A stretch of DNA of 40,625 nucleotides from an uncultured Pelagibacteraceae bacterium (GCA_902609675.1 CACLST010000009.1:1-40625); one strand, 5' to 3'; counted from the first letter of the stretch, positions 1-10,535 are shown. Numbers and translations: made by a program. The notes: a model not told the origin generated them from the sequence alone.

Positions 1-1
1 T

Positions 2-1450
2 TTAGAGCTTCAGAATTTAGCTTCAGAATCATTAAGAAAAGGATTAATTGAATATGATAAGAGAAAAGGATGGCGGGGACCTTTAGATAATAGAAAGAAT
101 AAAGATTGGCATAAAAATTTAGATAAGTTTAATTTAGAAAAAACAATAGGTTGGGAAATAGCAATTGTAAAAAGAATAGACAAATTCGAGACGGTAATTC
201 AGACGTCAAATAAGGAAAATGGTATCATAAGCTATGAAGATATTAATTGGACAAGGAAAAATTTTGAGCAAATATTTAAAATTAATGATCTAATTTACGT
301 AGAAAAAATTACTGATGGAATATTTAGTTTAAGACAGTTACCAAACGTAAATGGTGGAATTGTTGTTATGGATCCATACAGTGGTAGAGTATTAGCGATG
401 TCAGGAGGTTTTAGTTTTAAAAAAAGTGAATTTAATAGAGTGTCTCAAGCAAAAAGGCAGCCTGGATCTGCTTTTAAACCATTTATATATGCTCTTGCAT
501 TAGAAAATAACTATACACCATCATCTCTAATCTTAGATGCTCCTATTGTTCTTAATCAAGGAGAAGATCTTAAAATGTGGAAACCTGAAAATTATGGTAA
601 AAAATTTTATGGTCTTTCTACTTTAAGAACGGGCGTTGAAAAGTCTAGAAACTTAATGACTGTGAGAATTTCACAGGACTTGGGAATAGATAAGATTATA
701 AACTTTTCAAAAAAACTTAATATCTATGAAAATCCTGATGAACTATTATCAGTCTCGCTAGGATCAGCAGAAACAACACTATTGAATATTACAAGTGCTT
801 ATAGTTCATTTGTTAATGGTGGCAAATTAGTTACACCAATTATAATTGATAGAATTCAGGACAGTGAGGGAAATACTATTTTTAATAATGAAAAAAGGTT
901 TTGTGAAAACTGCGATAAAATTTCCTTTGAAGGAAATAATGTGCCAACTATCAAAAGTAATTTTAAACAAATATTCTCGCCCCAAACTGCATATCAAATG
1001 ACTTCGATATTAGAAGGGGTAATTCAAAGAGGTACTGGAAAAAAATTGAGGGACTTGAATTTACAACTTGCTGGAAAAACAGGTACAACGAATAATAATA
1101 CAGATACCTGGTTTATTGGTTTCACATCTAATTTAGTAATTGGAGTTTATGTAGGACACGATACCCCAAAAAGATTAGGAAAATATGAAACAGGATCTAA
1201 AACAGCATTACCAGTATTTAAAGAGTTCATAAAAAATGTAGTAAACAATTATGAGGCCAGACCTTTTAAAATTGCCAAAGGTATTAAAATGATGGTAATT
1301 GATGCTGAGACTGGTAAAAAAGCCGATTTTGGATCCAAAAAAACTATTATTGAGTCTTATAAGAAAGAAAAAATTGAAAAACAGATATTTATTAGTAATG
1401 ATAAATATAATTCTAAAAAACTAAGAAAAAATATTTTAAAATTTTATTAA
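2..1450 (+). CDS. mrcA: Penicillin-binding protein 1A, 3' part (5' end outside window)
   Basis: Class A PBP, a membrane-anchored bifunctional enzyme that polymerises and cross-links peptidoglycan in the periplasm. The frame is open from base 2, so only the C-terminal ~482 residues are present; the membrane anchor and glycosyltransferase domain lie upstream. Visible are the linker motif A(S)ESLRKGLIEYDKRKGWRGP typical of PBP1A, the transpeptidase SxxK motif (GSAFKP, nucleophile Ser near base 467) and the KTGT motif (near base 1075). The C-terminus is short and lysine-rich. The stop codon overlaps the prfB start by one base (TAATG), so the two are probably co-transcribed. Identity is sure at family level; 1A rather than another class A subtype rests on the DKRKGWRGP linker. 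Confidence 0.93.
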   Translation, partial: LELQNLASESLRKGLIEYDKRKGWRGPLDNRKNKDWHKNLDKFNLEKTIGWEIAIVKRIDKFETVIQTSNKENGIISYEDINWTRKNFEQIFKINDLIYVEKITDGIFSLRQLPNVNGGIVVMDPYSGRVLAMSGGFSFKKSEFNRVSQAKRQPGSAFKPFIYALALENNYTPSSLILDAPIVLNQGEDLKMWKPENYGKKFYGLSTLRTGVEKSRNLMTVRISQDLGIDKIINFSKKLNIYENPDELLSVSLGSAETTLLNITSAYSSFVNGGKLVTPIIIDRIQDSEGNTIFNNEKRFCENCDKISFEGNNVPTIKSNFKQIFSPQTAYQMTSILEGVIQRGTGKKLRDLNLQLAGKTGTTNNNTDTWFIGFTSNLVIGVYVGHDTPKRLGKYETGSKTALPVFKEFIKNVVNNYEARPFKIAKGIKMMVIDAETGKKADFGSKKTIIESYKKEKIEKQIFISNDKYNSKKLRKNILKFY

Positions 1451-2548
1451 TGGAACAAGAAATCGAAAAATTTAAATCCGAGGTAGTTAAAATTAATCAA
1501 AGAATCAAGGAGTTTCTTTGAAACGCAAAAAATTGAGTCAAAAAGAAACAAACTTAACAATCTTATAGAAGACCCAAAATTTTGGGATGACAGAAAAAAA
1601 GCCGAAAAAATATTAAAAGAAAAAAAAGGATATGATGACCTATTAGAATCTCATAAACAATCAGAAAAAGAGATTGATGAGTTATATGATATCTTCAAGC
1701 TTGCAAGCGAAGAAAATGATAAACAGCTAATTCAAGAAACTTTAGATAAATTTTTAAATTTAAAAAAAGATTTAAAAAAATTAGAAATTAAATGTTTTCT
1801 TTCAAATGAAAACGATACTTTAAATAGTTATTTAGAATTTCATGCAGGCGCAGGAGGTACCGAGAGTCAAGATTGGGCTCAAATGTTAAGAAGAATGTAT
1901 ATGAAGTGGGCATCTGATCGAGGACATAATGTTGAATTAATTAGCGAACATAGAGGTGATGAAGCAGGAATTAAGTCATCAGTTATTAAAATTTCTGGTG
2001 AATATATTCATGGTTTTTTAAAATCAGAGTCAGGTATACACCGTTTGGTAAGAATTTCCCCTTTTGACTCAGGTGCAAGAAGGCATACAAGCTTTGCTAG
2101 TGTTTGGGTTTACCCGGTAATAAGTGAAAATATAGATATTGAGGTATTAGATAAAGACTTAAGAATTGATACTTACAGATCTAGTGGAGCAGGTGGACAA
2201 CACGTTAATACAACTGATAGTGCAGTAAGAATTACTCATATTCCAAGTAAAATTGTTGTTCAATGTCAAAACGAAAGATCGCAACATAAAAATAAAGAAA
2301 CTTGCATGAACATGCTTAAAGCAAGACTTTATGAACACGAAATACAAAAGAGAAAAAAAGAAAGTGATAATATTGAAAGCTCAAAATCAGAAATTGGTTG
2401 GGGACATCAAATAAGATCATATGTATTACATCCTTACAGAATGGTGAAAGACAATAGAACGAACTACGAAAATTCAAATCCAGATAAGGTATTAGATGGA
2501 GAAATTGATGAATTTTTAGAAAACTCTTTATATAAAATAAATGCCTAA
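1450..2548 (+). CDS. prfB: Peptide chain release factor 2 (programmed +1 frameshift)
   Basis: RF2 reads UGA and UAA stop codons and triggers peptide release on the ribosome. The gene is in two frames: ATG at 1450 runs 23 codons to an in-frame TGA at 1519-1521, then a +1 shift continues from 1520 to the TAA at 2546. Joined, the product is about 365 residues, the usual RF2 length. After the shift come the DPKFWDD helix region, the FHAGAGGTESQDWA segment, the SPF stop-recognition tripeptide (2057-2065) and the catalytic GGQ (2192-2200, in SSGAGGQHVN). SPF identifies RF2 rather than RF1. A naive call from 1883 would lose the N-terminal third. The start overlaps the PBP stop and the end overlaps the next gene by 8 bases. 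Confidence 0.97.
1507..1521 (+). promoter_or_regulatory. prfB programmed +1 frameshift site
   Basis: The sequence is AAG GAG TTT CTT TGA: a Shine-Dalgarno-like AAGGAG, three bases, then the slippery CTT followed by the UGA stop. Spacing is the same as in the classic AGGGGG-UAU-CUU-UGA element of E. coli. Known role: when RF2 is scarce, ribosomes pause at UGA and slip +1, so RF2 autoregulates. The base after TGA is A rather than the usual C. Confidence 0.96.
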
Positions 2549-5519
2549 GAAAATATTAATTACAGTAATATCAATTTTATTAATCTTTGGTATATGCATT
2601 ACATATTTAAGTATTTATGGAATAAAAACAGATAAATTTAATAATTTTATAAATAATAAAGTTAAAGATTTTAACTCAAAAGTAACACTTCAAACTGAGA
2701 ATGTTTATATTAAGTTAAATTTAAGTGAGAGAGCGATTATTATTAACTCTAAGAATGCAAATTTAATCGCAGAGTCCAATTCAATTAAAATTTCAAATAT
2801 AGATATTAATTTAAATTTGATAAAATTTTTAAAGAATGAAAGTTCAATAAAAAATATAAAAATAAAATCTGCAAGTAATTTAATAAAGGACGTTACATCA
2901 TTCTTAAATACAATAGACTATAATTTATCTAGATATATATTTTATAGTCAGATCAAAGAAGGATTATTAGATTTTAAAATAGATGCTAAATTAGATAGTA
3001 AAAGACAAGAGTCTCTTTCTTATTTTATTTCAGGCTCAGTGAGAAAAGCAAAACTAAATATACCAGGATATGAAAGTTTAAATGACTTAAATTTTAACTT
3101 TCAGAATAGGGATACAATAACTAAAATTTCAAATTTAAATTTCATTTATCAGAAGATAAAATTTGCATCAAAAAAAATAGATGTAACAGTAGAAAAATCT
3201 GGTGCATATTATGTTGAAGGAGATATAGAAAATACTAAAGCATTAATAAACCCAAACTTAATATTTAAATTTACAAATATAAAACAAGATTATTTGTCTA
3301 ATAAGGATATTTTGCTTCAGAGTCAAAATTCATTCTCTTTTAAATTAAATAAAAATAAGAAAATTAATAATATTAAAATTGTATCAGCTTTAAATTTTGA
3401 CGAAATTCATTTTAATAAAAAATACCAAAATTTAATTTTTTTAAAAGAGGGTACAATTAATTCTAAATTTGAAAATGAAAAATTTACTTCTGAGCTTGAT
3501 ACCCATTTTGCTTTTTTAGAAGATTTAAAATCAAAAAATGAATTTAAAAATAATAATTTAAAATTATCTTTAAATAGCAAAAATAATCAAAAAATAATGA
3601 TAAAAGGAATTATAAGCAATGGAAAAGCACTTTTAGATCCTAAAATCTTTTTAAACTTTATAGATTTAGATCCAAAAATTCTATCTGATAAAAAAGTTAA
3701 TTTTGAATCAGATAATAACTTCAAATTTGAAATTAATAATAAGAAAATAAAAAATTACCTAGTCGATTCTGAAATTTATTTAGACAAATTAGAACTTAAT
3801 AAAGAAATCCAAGACATTCTGTACCTAAAAAATATTAAAACTAAAATAATTTTTGGAGATCAATTATTAAAAGTAGATTTAAAAAGTAATTACTCATTTT
3901 TAGACAAAAATTTTGATAATGAGTCTGAAAATAATATTATAAATCTCAAATTAGACAAAAAAGACGATAAAATCTCTGATGTGGAAATATTTGTGCAGTC
4001 AGATAATAATTCAATCAATACTAAAGAGCTTAAAAAATATTTAAATATTCAAGAACAAGATAATTTAATAAAGGATCAAATAATTAACCTAAATTCAAAT
4101 TTTACAATAAATGTATCAATTGACGATACATTTAACTTTAAAAAATTTGCTATAAAATCAAATTTAAATTTTGATAATTTAAATATTAATTACAGATCAA
4201 ATTTCATAAAAAAATATTTAACAAGTTTTGACAATAAGATTGCTATCAAAAATCCTCAAATCTTGTTTGAATATTCAAATGATATAATTAATTTACAACT
4301 GGATGGAAAATATTTATTACAAAATAAAGAGGATAATTTTTTTATTAAATATAAAGGTAACGAAAATAATTTTGAACTTTATACATTATTGGATTTAGAT
4401 GATAGTGATTTTAAGATTGATGAAATTCAATATCTCAAGAAAAAAAATATTCCATCAAAATTAGAAATTTTGTTAAATAAATCTTTAAATGACTTTAACT
4501 TACAGAAAATCAGTTTTACAGAAAACAAAAATTATATTTCATTGAATAATCTCTATATATCCGATGATTTAAAATTACAGAGTGTGGATAAAATCGATGT
4601 TAATTTTTTTAATAGCAAAGGAGTTCAAAATAATTTCCAAATTAAAAAAAATTCAAACAATTATCAATTTGTTGGAAACCAAATCGATGGAGAAAAAATA
4701 GTTGAAAAATTATTGAGGAGCAATAACAAAACTAAGATTTCTAACTTCTTTGATAATTTAAATACTTCAGTAATATTTAATTTAGAAAAAGTATATTTAG
4801 AAAAAGATGAATATCTTAAAAAATTTGTTGGTGAATTTGATATAAGAAATAATAAATTAATTTTAGCTAAAGCTAATGGAGTTTTGGATAAAGAAAATCA
4901 ATTCTCTTATTCTTATAGAACTACCACTAAGAATGAAAAAATTACAAATATATTTATTCAAGAACCAAGACCATTTATAAATAATTATAAATTTATAAAA
5001 GGTTTTGATGAGGGTGAATTAAAACTTAGTTCAACCAAAATTGATAATACATCTAGGTCAAACCTCAAAATTACTAATTTTAAAGTTAAAGAAGTGCCAG
5101 TTTTAGCAAAAATTCTTACACTCGCATCATTACAAGGAATTGCTGATCTTTTGACGGGTGAGGGAATAAGATTTAATGAATTTGAGATGGATTATAGGAC
5201 AAAAAATAATCTTACAGAGATAGATGAGATGTATGCAATAGGACCAGCTATTTCAATAATGATGGAGGGTTATATTGAGAAAGACAGGATAACAAGTTTA
5301 AGAGGAACCTTAGTGCCTGCAACAACTATTAATAAGAACATAGCCAAAATACCTTTACTTGGTAAAATTTTAGTAGGCAGCAAAACTGGTGAAGGTATAT
5401 TTGGTGTCAGTTTTAAAATTAAAGGACCACCTGATGACTTAAAAAGTACAGTTAATCCAATAAAAACTTTAACACCGAGATTTATCACTAGGACTTTAGA
5501 AAATCTTAAAGGTAATTAA
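2541..5519 (+). CDS. AsmA/YhdP-like envelope protein
   Basis: A 992-residue protein with one N-terminal membrane segment (about residues 5-25) and a long, beta-rich, Asn/Lys/Ile/Leu-rich periplasmic body. The C-terminal ~150 residues carry the recognisable part: VKEVPVLAKILTLASLQGIADLLTGEG, then the GPAISIMMEG and PLLGKILVG segments typical of AsmA-like C-terminal (YhdP/DUF3971) proteins. In the family, YhdP-type proteins are bridge-like lipid carriers between inner and outer membranes; that role here is inference. The start overlaps prfB by 8 bases. The 3' end overlaps the oppositely oriented tyrS by 4 bases. Confidence 0.85.
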   Translation: MPKKILITVISILLIFGICITYLSIYGIKTDKFNNFINNKVKDFNSKVTLQTENVYIKLNLSERAIIINSKNANLIAESNSIKISNIDINLNLIKFLKNESSIKNIKIKSASNLIKDVTSFLNTIDYNLSRYIFYSQIKEGLLDFKIDAKLDSKRQESLSYFISGSVRKAKLNIPGYESLNDLNFNFQNRDTITKISNLNFIYQKIKFASKKIDVTVEKSGAYYVEGDIENTKALINPNLIFKFTNIKQDYLSNKDILLQSQNSFSFKLNKNKKINNIKIVSALNFDEIHFNKKYQNLIFLKEGTINSKFENEKFTSELDTHFAFLEDLKSKNEFKNNNLKLSLNSKNNQKIMIKGIISNGKALLDPKIFLNFIDLDPKILSDKKVNFESDNNFKFEINNKKIKNYLVDSEIYLDKLELNKEIQDILYLKNIKTKIIFGDQLLKVDLKSNYSFLDKNFDNESENNIINLKLDKKDDKISDVEIFVQSDNNSINTKELKKYLNIQEQDNLIKDQIINLNSNFTINVSIDDTFNFKKFAIKSNLNFDNLNINYRSNFIKKYLTSFDNKIAIKNPQILFEYSNDIINLQLDGKYLLQNKEDNFFIKYKGNENNFELYTLLDLDDSDFKIDEIQYLKKKNIPSKLEILLNKSLNDFNLQKISFTENKNYISLNNLYISDDLKLQSVDKIDVNFFNSKGVQNNFQIKKNSNNYQFVGNQIDGEKIVEKLLRSNNKTKISNFFDNLNTSVIFNLEKVYLEKDEYLKKFVGEFDIRNNKLILAKANGVLDKENQFSYSYRTTTKNEKITNIFIQEPRPFINNYKFIKGFDEGELKLSSTKIDNTSRSNLKITNFKVKEVPVLAKILTLASLQGIADLLTGEGIRFNEFEMDYRTKNNLTEIDEMYAIGPAISIMMEGYIEKDRITSLRGTLVPATTINKNIAKIPLLGKILVGSKTGEGIFGVSFKIKGPPDDLKSTVNPIKTLTPRFITRTLENLKGN

Positions 5520-6739
5520 TTTGTAATTTTAAAGTGCTTTTTTTTTCCTATAGATAGCTTAATAAAACCTTTATCTGAGAATAAATTAGGATCAATTATA
5601 TACTTTTCATCTAGTACATTTTCATTATTTAATTTTATCCCGTTTGACTTAATTAATCTTCTTATTTCTGATTTAGAAATATCTTTATTTACAAAAGAAA
5701 TTAGCTCAACTATATTTTTTGATAAAATATCATTATTGACTTTAATCCCAGGAAGATTTTCTCCTTTAGAATTCTTCTTAAAAGTATTTCTTGCGAGTTT
5801 CTCGGATTTTTCAGCTTCTTTTATTCCATGTAGCATTTCTGTTGCATTATTAGCGAGTAAAATTTTTAGTTCATTTATATCCTTATCTTTTTCTTTCTCT
5901 ATTTTATCTAAAGACAGATCAGTAAACATTTTTAAAAACTTTAATACATCTTTATCATCAGTATTTCTCCAAAACTGCCAATAATCATATGGAGATAACA
6001 TTTCTTTATTTAACCATACTGCTCCTTTTTCAGTTTTACCCATTTTAGTACCTGATGCTAATGTTATTAGTGGAGTAGTTAAGCCAAATGCTTGATTTCC
6101 AGATTCTCTTTTAATTAGTTCAACACCGTTTACTATATTTCCCCATTGATCAGATCCACCAATTTGTAAATTACATTTGTTTGATTTATTTAGTTCATAA
6201 AAATCATATGCCTGTAAAATCATATAATTAAATTCCATATAACTTAAAGATTGTTCTCTTTCTAATCTTAATTTAACACTATCAAATGTTAACATTTTAT
6301 TTATTGTAAAATGTTTACCTATGTCTCTTAAAAAATCTATATAATTGAGTTTGCCTAACCATTTATAATTATTCACAAAAATTGGTTTTAATTTTGAATT
6401 ATTTGTTTTAAGAAAAATTTTAAAAACTTTTTTTATATTATTAATATTATTCTCAATTTGCTTATCAGAAAGGATTTTTCTAGTTTCCTCTTTGCCTGAT
6501 GGATCTCCTATTCTAGTCGTGCCCCCACCCAAAAGAACAATTGGTCTATGGCCATACTTTTGTAAAAGTCTAAGACACATGATTTGCAATAAACTTCCAA
6601 CATGTAAACTTGGAGCTGTACTATCAAATCCAATATAAGCATTTGTGCTTTCTTTATTTAAGAGATTTGATAATTCTATTTCATTGGTACATTGATAATA
6701 GTACCCTCTCTCTTTAAATTCTTTTAAAAAATTATTCAT
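5516..6739 (-). CDS. tyrS: Tyrosyl-tRNA synthetase
   Basis: Class I aminoacyl-tRNA synthetase, 407 residues, charges tRNA-Tyr. It shows the HIGH-equivalent HVGSLLQI near residue 46, the GGGTTRIGDPSGK segment, the tyrosine-site region QAYDFYELN with GGSDQWGN, the KMSKS-equivalent KMGKT, and a C-terminal S4-like RNA-binding domain (SKSEIRRLIKSNGIKLN). Full length for bacterial TyrRS. It converges on the AsmA-like gene with a 4-base overlap and is divergent from anmK across a 47-base gap. Confidence 0.98.
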   Translation of the reverse strand: MNNFLKEFKERGYYYQCTNEIELSNLLNKESTNAYIGFDSTAPSLHVGSLLQIMCLRLLQKYGHRPIVLLGGGTTRIGDPSGKEETRKILSDKQIENNINNIKKVFKIFLKTNNSKLKPIFVNNYKWLGKLNYIDFLRDIGKHFTINKMLTFDSVKLRLEREQSLSYMEFNYMILQAYDFYELNKSNKCNLQIGGSDQWGNIVNGVELIKRESGNQAFGLTTPLITLASGTKMGKTEKGAVWLNKEMLSPYDYWQFWRNTDDKDVLKFLKMFTDLSLDKIEKEKDKDINELKILLANNATEMLHGIKEAEKSEKLARNTFKKNSKGENLPGIKVNNDILSKNIVELISFVNKDISKSEIRRLIKSNGIKLNNENVLDEKYIIDPNLFSDKGFIKLSIGKKKHFKITN

Positions 6740-6786
6740 AGGTCTATAATCTTACAATATACATATTTTAATAAAAAAAAATAAGA

Positions 6787-7881
6787 ATGGAAAAAAACTT
6801 ATCTGCACTTGGATTTATGAGTGGTACATCTGGTGATGGTGTTGATACCTCTGTCATCAGTTCTAATGGCAAAGATACTATTAATATCAAATATAATAGA
6901 TTTGATCCTTATCCGACAAGCCTTTCAAATAAAATCCATAGAGTAAAAGAAAGTATTTTAGAAATGCAAGACTTGCTAAAATATTCTTCTGAAATTGATA
7001 AATTAGAATTAGAAATTACTGATTTTCATGTTGATATAGCAATTAAGGTAATTAAAGAGGTTGATTATGACCTAATCGGTTTTCATGGTCACACTATTTA
7101 TCACAATACAGATGAAAAAATTTCAAAACAAATTGGACTTGGTGCTAATTTATCAAAATTAACAAATAAAGATGTAGTTTATAACTTTAGACAAAACGAT
7201 ATTAAAAATGGAGGTGAGGGTGCACCATTATCTCCTATTTATCATCTAGCTTTAATAAAATCACTGTTTAATGAAAATAAAGTTAAAATTCCAATTTCAA
7301 TATTAAATATTGGTGGAATTGCCAATATTACCGAAATTGAGAAAGATTTTAAAATTACAAGTAGAGATATAGGACCTGGAAATTGTCTAATAGATAAATG
7401 GATAAGAAAAAATTCTGATAAATTTTTTGATGAAAATGGAACTTTGGCTGATAAAGGAAAAACAGATAAATTTATTTTTGATCAATATTTGGAAAATTAC
7501 TATTATAGCAAAGTTAACTCTAAAAGATCCCTTGATACAAATGATTTTGATATTTCTTTTGCCAAAGGTCTCTCTTTAGAAAATGGAACAGCAACAATTA
7601 CTGAAATAACATCTGAATTATTATCAAAAAAAATTGGAACTAATGATGTTTATGTTTGTGGAGGCGGTAGGAAAAATAAATTTTTAATAGACTCATTAAA
7701 AAAGAAAATTAATAATAATATTTTTTCTATCGACGATTTGAATATTGATGGTGATTATATTGAATCCCAAGCATTTGCTTTCCTTGCGATAAGATCTTAT
7801 TTTGGATTACCTATTTCGTTTCCTTTCACCACTAACTGTAGAGAACCTACTATAGGAGGAACTATAATTAAAAATTTTTAA
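6787..7881 (+). CDS. anmK: Anhydro-N-acetylmuramic acid kinase
   Basis: Phosphorylates 1,6-anhydro-MurNAc with ring opening to MurNAc-6-phosphate during cell-wall recycling in the cytoplasm. The 364-residue protein has the N-terminal phosphate-binding motif GFMSGTSGDGVD, the GFHGHTIYH motif, NIGGIANIT, DIGPGNCLID, and the C-terminal CGGGRKN and NCREPTIGG segments; all are typical of AnmK. Start chosen because homology begins at MSGTSGDG shortly after the ATG. Its stop abuts the stop of the opposite-strand hydrolase with no spacer. Confidence 0.97.
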   Translation: MEKNLSALGFMSGTSGDGVDTSVISSNGKDTINIKYNRFDPYPTSLSNKIHRVKESILEMQDLLKYSSEIDKLELEITDFHVDIAIKVIKEVDYDLIGFHGHTIYHNTDEKISKQIGLGANLSKLTNKDVVYNFRQNDIKNGGEGAPLSPIYHLALIKSLFNENKVKIPISILNIGGIANITEIEKDFKITSRDIGPGNCLIDKWIRKNSDKFFDENGTLADKGKTDKFIFDQYLENYYYSKVNSKRSLDTNDFDISFAKGLSLENGTATITEITSELLSKKIGTNDVYVCGGGRKNKFLIDSLKKKINNNIFSIDDLNIDGDYIESQAFAFLAIRSYFGLPISFPFTTNCREPTIGGTIIKNF

Positions 7882-8547
7882 CTAATATAGTGCAGTTTCT
7901 TTTTTTATATATTTATTTAGAGACTTTATCAAAGCTAAATCATTTTTGGAAAAAAAATGGTTAGCATCAGGAATAGTTTCAAACTCTACTTTTATACCTT
8001 TTTGTTCACTCAGTCTTTTATTTAAATCATTTATATGTTCTATTGGTACTAGTTCATCTTTTTTTCCATAAATCATAGTTCCCGAGGTAGGACATGGTGA
8101 TAAAAAAGAAAAATCATAAACGTTAGGTTGAGGCGAAACAACTACAAACCTATTTATTTCTGGTCTTCTCATTAACAATTGCATTGCTATTAAAGACCCA
8201 AAAGAAAAACCTGAAATCCAACATTGAGAATTATCAAAGTTTTCTCTCTCAAGCCAATCAAGTGCAGCTGCAGCATCAGCAAGTTCACCCTGTCCATTAT
8301 CAAATTCTCCATCACTTTTGCCAACTCCTCTAAAATTTACCCTACATACTGAAAAATCATTATCTACAAACGTTTGAAAGATATCGACAACAATTTTATT
8401 ATTCATTGTGCCACCATACTGAGGATGTGGATGTAAAACTAATGCAATTGGCGAAGTATTTTTTTTACTTTTAAAATATTTAGCCTCTAATCTTCCAGCA
8501 GGACCTGGAATAAATATTTCTATAATTTTATTATCTATAGATGCCAT
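7882..8547 (-). CDS. Alpha/beta hydrolase (dienelactone-hydrolase-like)
   Basis: A 221-residue serine hydrolase of the COG2945-type alpha/beta fold. It shows the oxyanion-region motif HPHPQYGGTMNNKIV, the nucleophile elbow GFSFGS (Ser near residue 119), a late acidic segment and the catalytic His in DANHFF. The substrate cannot be told from sequence; family members are esterases or lactonases of uncertain role. It is divergent from iscR across a 130-base gap and convergent with anmK. Confidence 0.9.
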   Translation of the reverse strand: MASIDNKIIEIFIPGPAGRLEAKYFKSKKNTSPIALVLHPHPQYGGTMNNKIVVDIFQTFVDNDFSVCRVNFRGVGKSDGEFDNGQGELADAAAALDWLERENFDNSQCWISGFSFGSLIAMQLLMRRPEINRFVVVSPQPNVYDFSFLSPCPTSGTMIYGKKDELVPIEHINDLNKRLSEQKGIKVEFETIPDANHFFSKNDLALIKSLNKYIKKETALY

Positions 8548-8625
8548 TGATTATTACTCTCAAAAAAAAATAAGGTTTTTTCTATCAAAATTGAGTGACA
8601 AAATGCAAGTTTTTAAATATCAATT

Positions 8626-8650
8626 AATCTTGACTAAAATAGTCGGGTAT
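8626..8650 (+). promoter_or_regulatory. IscR type 1 operator upstream of iscR-suf
   Basis: An imperfect palindrome whose core is CTTGACT-AAAAT-AGTCGGGTAT. Compared from memory with the proteobacterial [2Fe-2S]-IscR consensus (ATASYYGACTRWWWYAGTCRRSTAT), 23 of 25 positions fit. It overlaps the likely -35/-10 region, so holo-IscR should repress by blocking polymerase. This explains feedback control of the downstream suf operon. Confidence 0.9.
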
Positions 8651-8657
8651 ATATAAA
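8630..8657 (+). promoter_or_regulatory. iscR-suf promoter
   Basis: -35 TTGACT at 8630-8635 and -10 TATAAA at 8652-8657 with a 16-base spacer, embedded in the IscR operator. The TSS would fall about 15 bases upstream of the iscR ATG at 8678. A GGAAAA ribosome-binding segment precedes the start. The promoter call is inferred from sequence only. Confidence 0.7.
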
Positions 8658-8677
8658 TCCCGTGAATTGCGGAAAAT

Positions 8678-9100
8678 ATGAAATTGTCAAGTAAAGGTAG
8701 ATATGCTGTGATGGCTCTAGCAGATCTAGCAAAATTTAACTTAAACGAGCCTGTATCATTAAGAGATATATCTTTAAGACAAGGTATATCGCTTGTTTAC
8801 TTGGAACAGCTTTTTTCAAAATTAAAAAAGAACCAAATTGTTACAAGCGTTAGAGGTAATAAAGGTGGTTACGTATTATCAAAACAAGCTTCTGAGATAA
8901 AAATTTCAGATGTGTTTATTGCTGTTGACGAAAAAGTAAAAACAGTTGGGTGTGAAAAACACTCCGATAGTGGATGTAATGGTAAGTCCTCGAAATGTAT
9001 CACTCATGATTTATGGGATGAGCTAGAAGATTATATAAATAACTTTTTTCAGCAAAAAACATTAAGTGATTTAATTAATAAGAGAACTTTAAATGGATAA
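8678..9100 (+). CDS. iscR: Rrf2-family iron-sulfur regulator IscR
   Basis: A 140-residue Rrf2 winged-helix regulator that senses Fe-S cluster status. The N-terminus [18 protein letters not shown] and the recognition helix region are standard. Cluster ligands are visible as C92, C100, C107 with H110 in CITHDLW, corresponding to Cys92/Cys98/Cys104/His107 of E. coli IscR with slightly longer spacings. The ITHDLWDEL segment argues for IscR over RirA or NsrR. First gene of the suf operon; it overlaps sufB by 8 bases and is autoregulated through the operator upstream. Confidence 0.93.
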   Translation: MKLSSKGRYAVMALADLAKFNLNEPVSLRDISLRQGISLVYLEQLFSKLKKNQIVTSVRGNKGGYVLSKQASEIKISDVFIAVDEKVKTVGCEKHSDSGCNGKSSKCITHDLWDELEDYINNFFQQKTLSDLINKRTLNG

Positions 9101-10535
9101 CAGACAAAAAGAAATTGATAATCTAAAAGATTATAAGTACGGTTTTACAACTGATATTGAAAACACGAGAGCGCCCAAGGGATTAAATGAAGATGTGATA
9201 AAATTTATCTCTAATGTAAAAAAAGAACCACAATGGATGCTTGATTTTAGATTAAAAGCATATGAAAGATTTAAGCAGTTAAAAGAACCTGATTGGCAAA
9301 AACCAAAATACCCAAAAATAGATTACCAAGATTTATATTATTATTCAGCCCCTAAAAGTATGAAAGATAAACCAAAAAACTTGGATGATTTAGACCCTAA
9401 ACTTTTAGAAACTTACAAAAAATTAGGTATACCACTGCAAGAGCAAAAAAGACTTAATGGGATTGCAGTTGATGCAGTATTTGACTCTGTTTCTGTTGCA
9501 ACAACTTTTAGAGAAGAACTTACAAAACAAGGGATTATTTTTTGTCCAATATCAGAAGCTATACAAAATCATCCTGAATTAGTTAAAAAATATTTAGGTT
9601 CAGTTATTCCAGTTACTGACCATTTCTTTGCAACTCTAAACTCTGCAGTTTTTACTGATGGATCATTTGCCTACATACCTGAAGGTGTACGTTGCCCAAT
9701 GGAGCTTTCTACATATTTTAGAATTAACGCAGCTAACACAGGACAGTTTGAAAGAACACTAATTGTTGCTGACAAGGGAAGCTATGTGAGTTATTTGGAA
9801 GGTTGTACGGCTCCAATGCGAGACGAAAATCAGTTACATGCTGCAAATGTTGAATTAGTTGCATTAGACGATGCTGAAATAAAATATTCTACAGTTCAGA
9901 ATTGGTATCCTGGTGATAAAGATGGAAAAGGTGGAATTTATAATTTTGTTACGAAACGTGGTTTGTGCAAAGGAAAGAATTCAAAAATTTCTTGGACACA
10001 AGTTGAAACTGGTTCTGCCATTACCTGGAAATATCCAAGTTGTATTTTGAAGGGTGATAATTCTGTAGGAGAATTTTACTCTATAGCTATTACAAATAAT
10101 CATCAAAAAGCAGATACTGGAACTAAAATGATACATTTAGGAAAAAACACAAAAAGCAAAATAATATCAAAAGGCATTAGCGCTGGTTTTTCTGATATGA
10201 CTTATAGAGGTTTAGTTGATATTTCATCAAAAGCCGCAAATTCCAATAATTATACTCAATGTGACTCTTTATTAATGGGTAACAAATGCGGGGCCCATAC
10301 AGTTCCATATATTAAAAATAAAAATTCTGAATCCAATATTGCTCATGAAGCAACAACATCTAAAATCAGTGAAGACCAATTACATTACTGTAAACAAAGA
10401 GGCTTGAGTGCTGAGGAGGCGGTAGGATTAATTGTTAATGGATTTTGTAAAGAGGTATTACAACAATTACCAATGGAGTTTGCTGTAGAAGCTCAAAAAC
10501 TAGTTGGTATTAGTTTAGAAGGTAGTGTTGGCTAA
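9093..10535 (+). CDS. sufB: Fe-S assembly scaffold subunit SufB
   Basis: 480-residue core subunit of the SufBC2D scaffold on which new iron-sulfur clusters are built. Typical segments: [22 protein letters not shown] near residue 180, the SYLEGCTAP segment, [12 protein letters not shown], and the C-terminal [19 protein letters not shown] containing the conserved Cys. Full length. The ATG lies inside iscR (8-base overlap) and the stop shares a base with the sufC start (TAATG), so translation is probably coupled. Confidence 0.98.
   Translation: MDNRQKEIDNLKDYKYGFTTDIENTRAPKGLNEDVIKFISNVKKEPQWMLDFRLKAYERFKQLKEPDWQKPKYPKIDYQDLYYYSAPKSMKDKPKNLDDLDPKLLETYKKLGIPLQEQKRLNGIAVDAVFDSVSVATTFREELTKQGIIFCPISEAIQNHPELVKKYLGSVIPVTDHFFATLNSAVFTDGSFAYIPEGVRCPMELSTYFRINAANTGQFERTLIVADKGSYVSYLEGCTAPMRDENQLHAANVELVALDDAEIKYSTVQNWYPGDKDGKGGIYNFVTKRGLCKGKNSKISWTQVETGSAITWKYPSCILKGDNSVGEFYSIAITNNHQKADTGTKMIHLGKNTKSKIISKGISAGFSDMTYRGLVDISSKAANSNNYTQCDSLLMGNKCGAHTVPYIKNKNSESNIAHEATTSKISEDQLHYCKQRGLSAEEAVGLIVNGFCKEVLQQLPMEFAVEAQKLVGISLEGSVG

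Noticed and set aside
1507-1560. prfB as a frameshifted pseudogene
   Set aside because: The frame change falls exactly at a canonical RF2 slip site with correct spacing and the joined product has normal length and all motifs.
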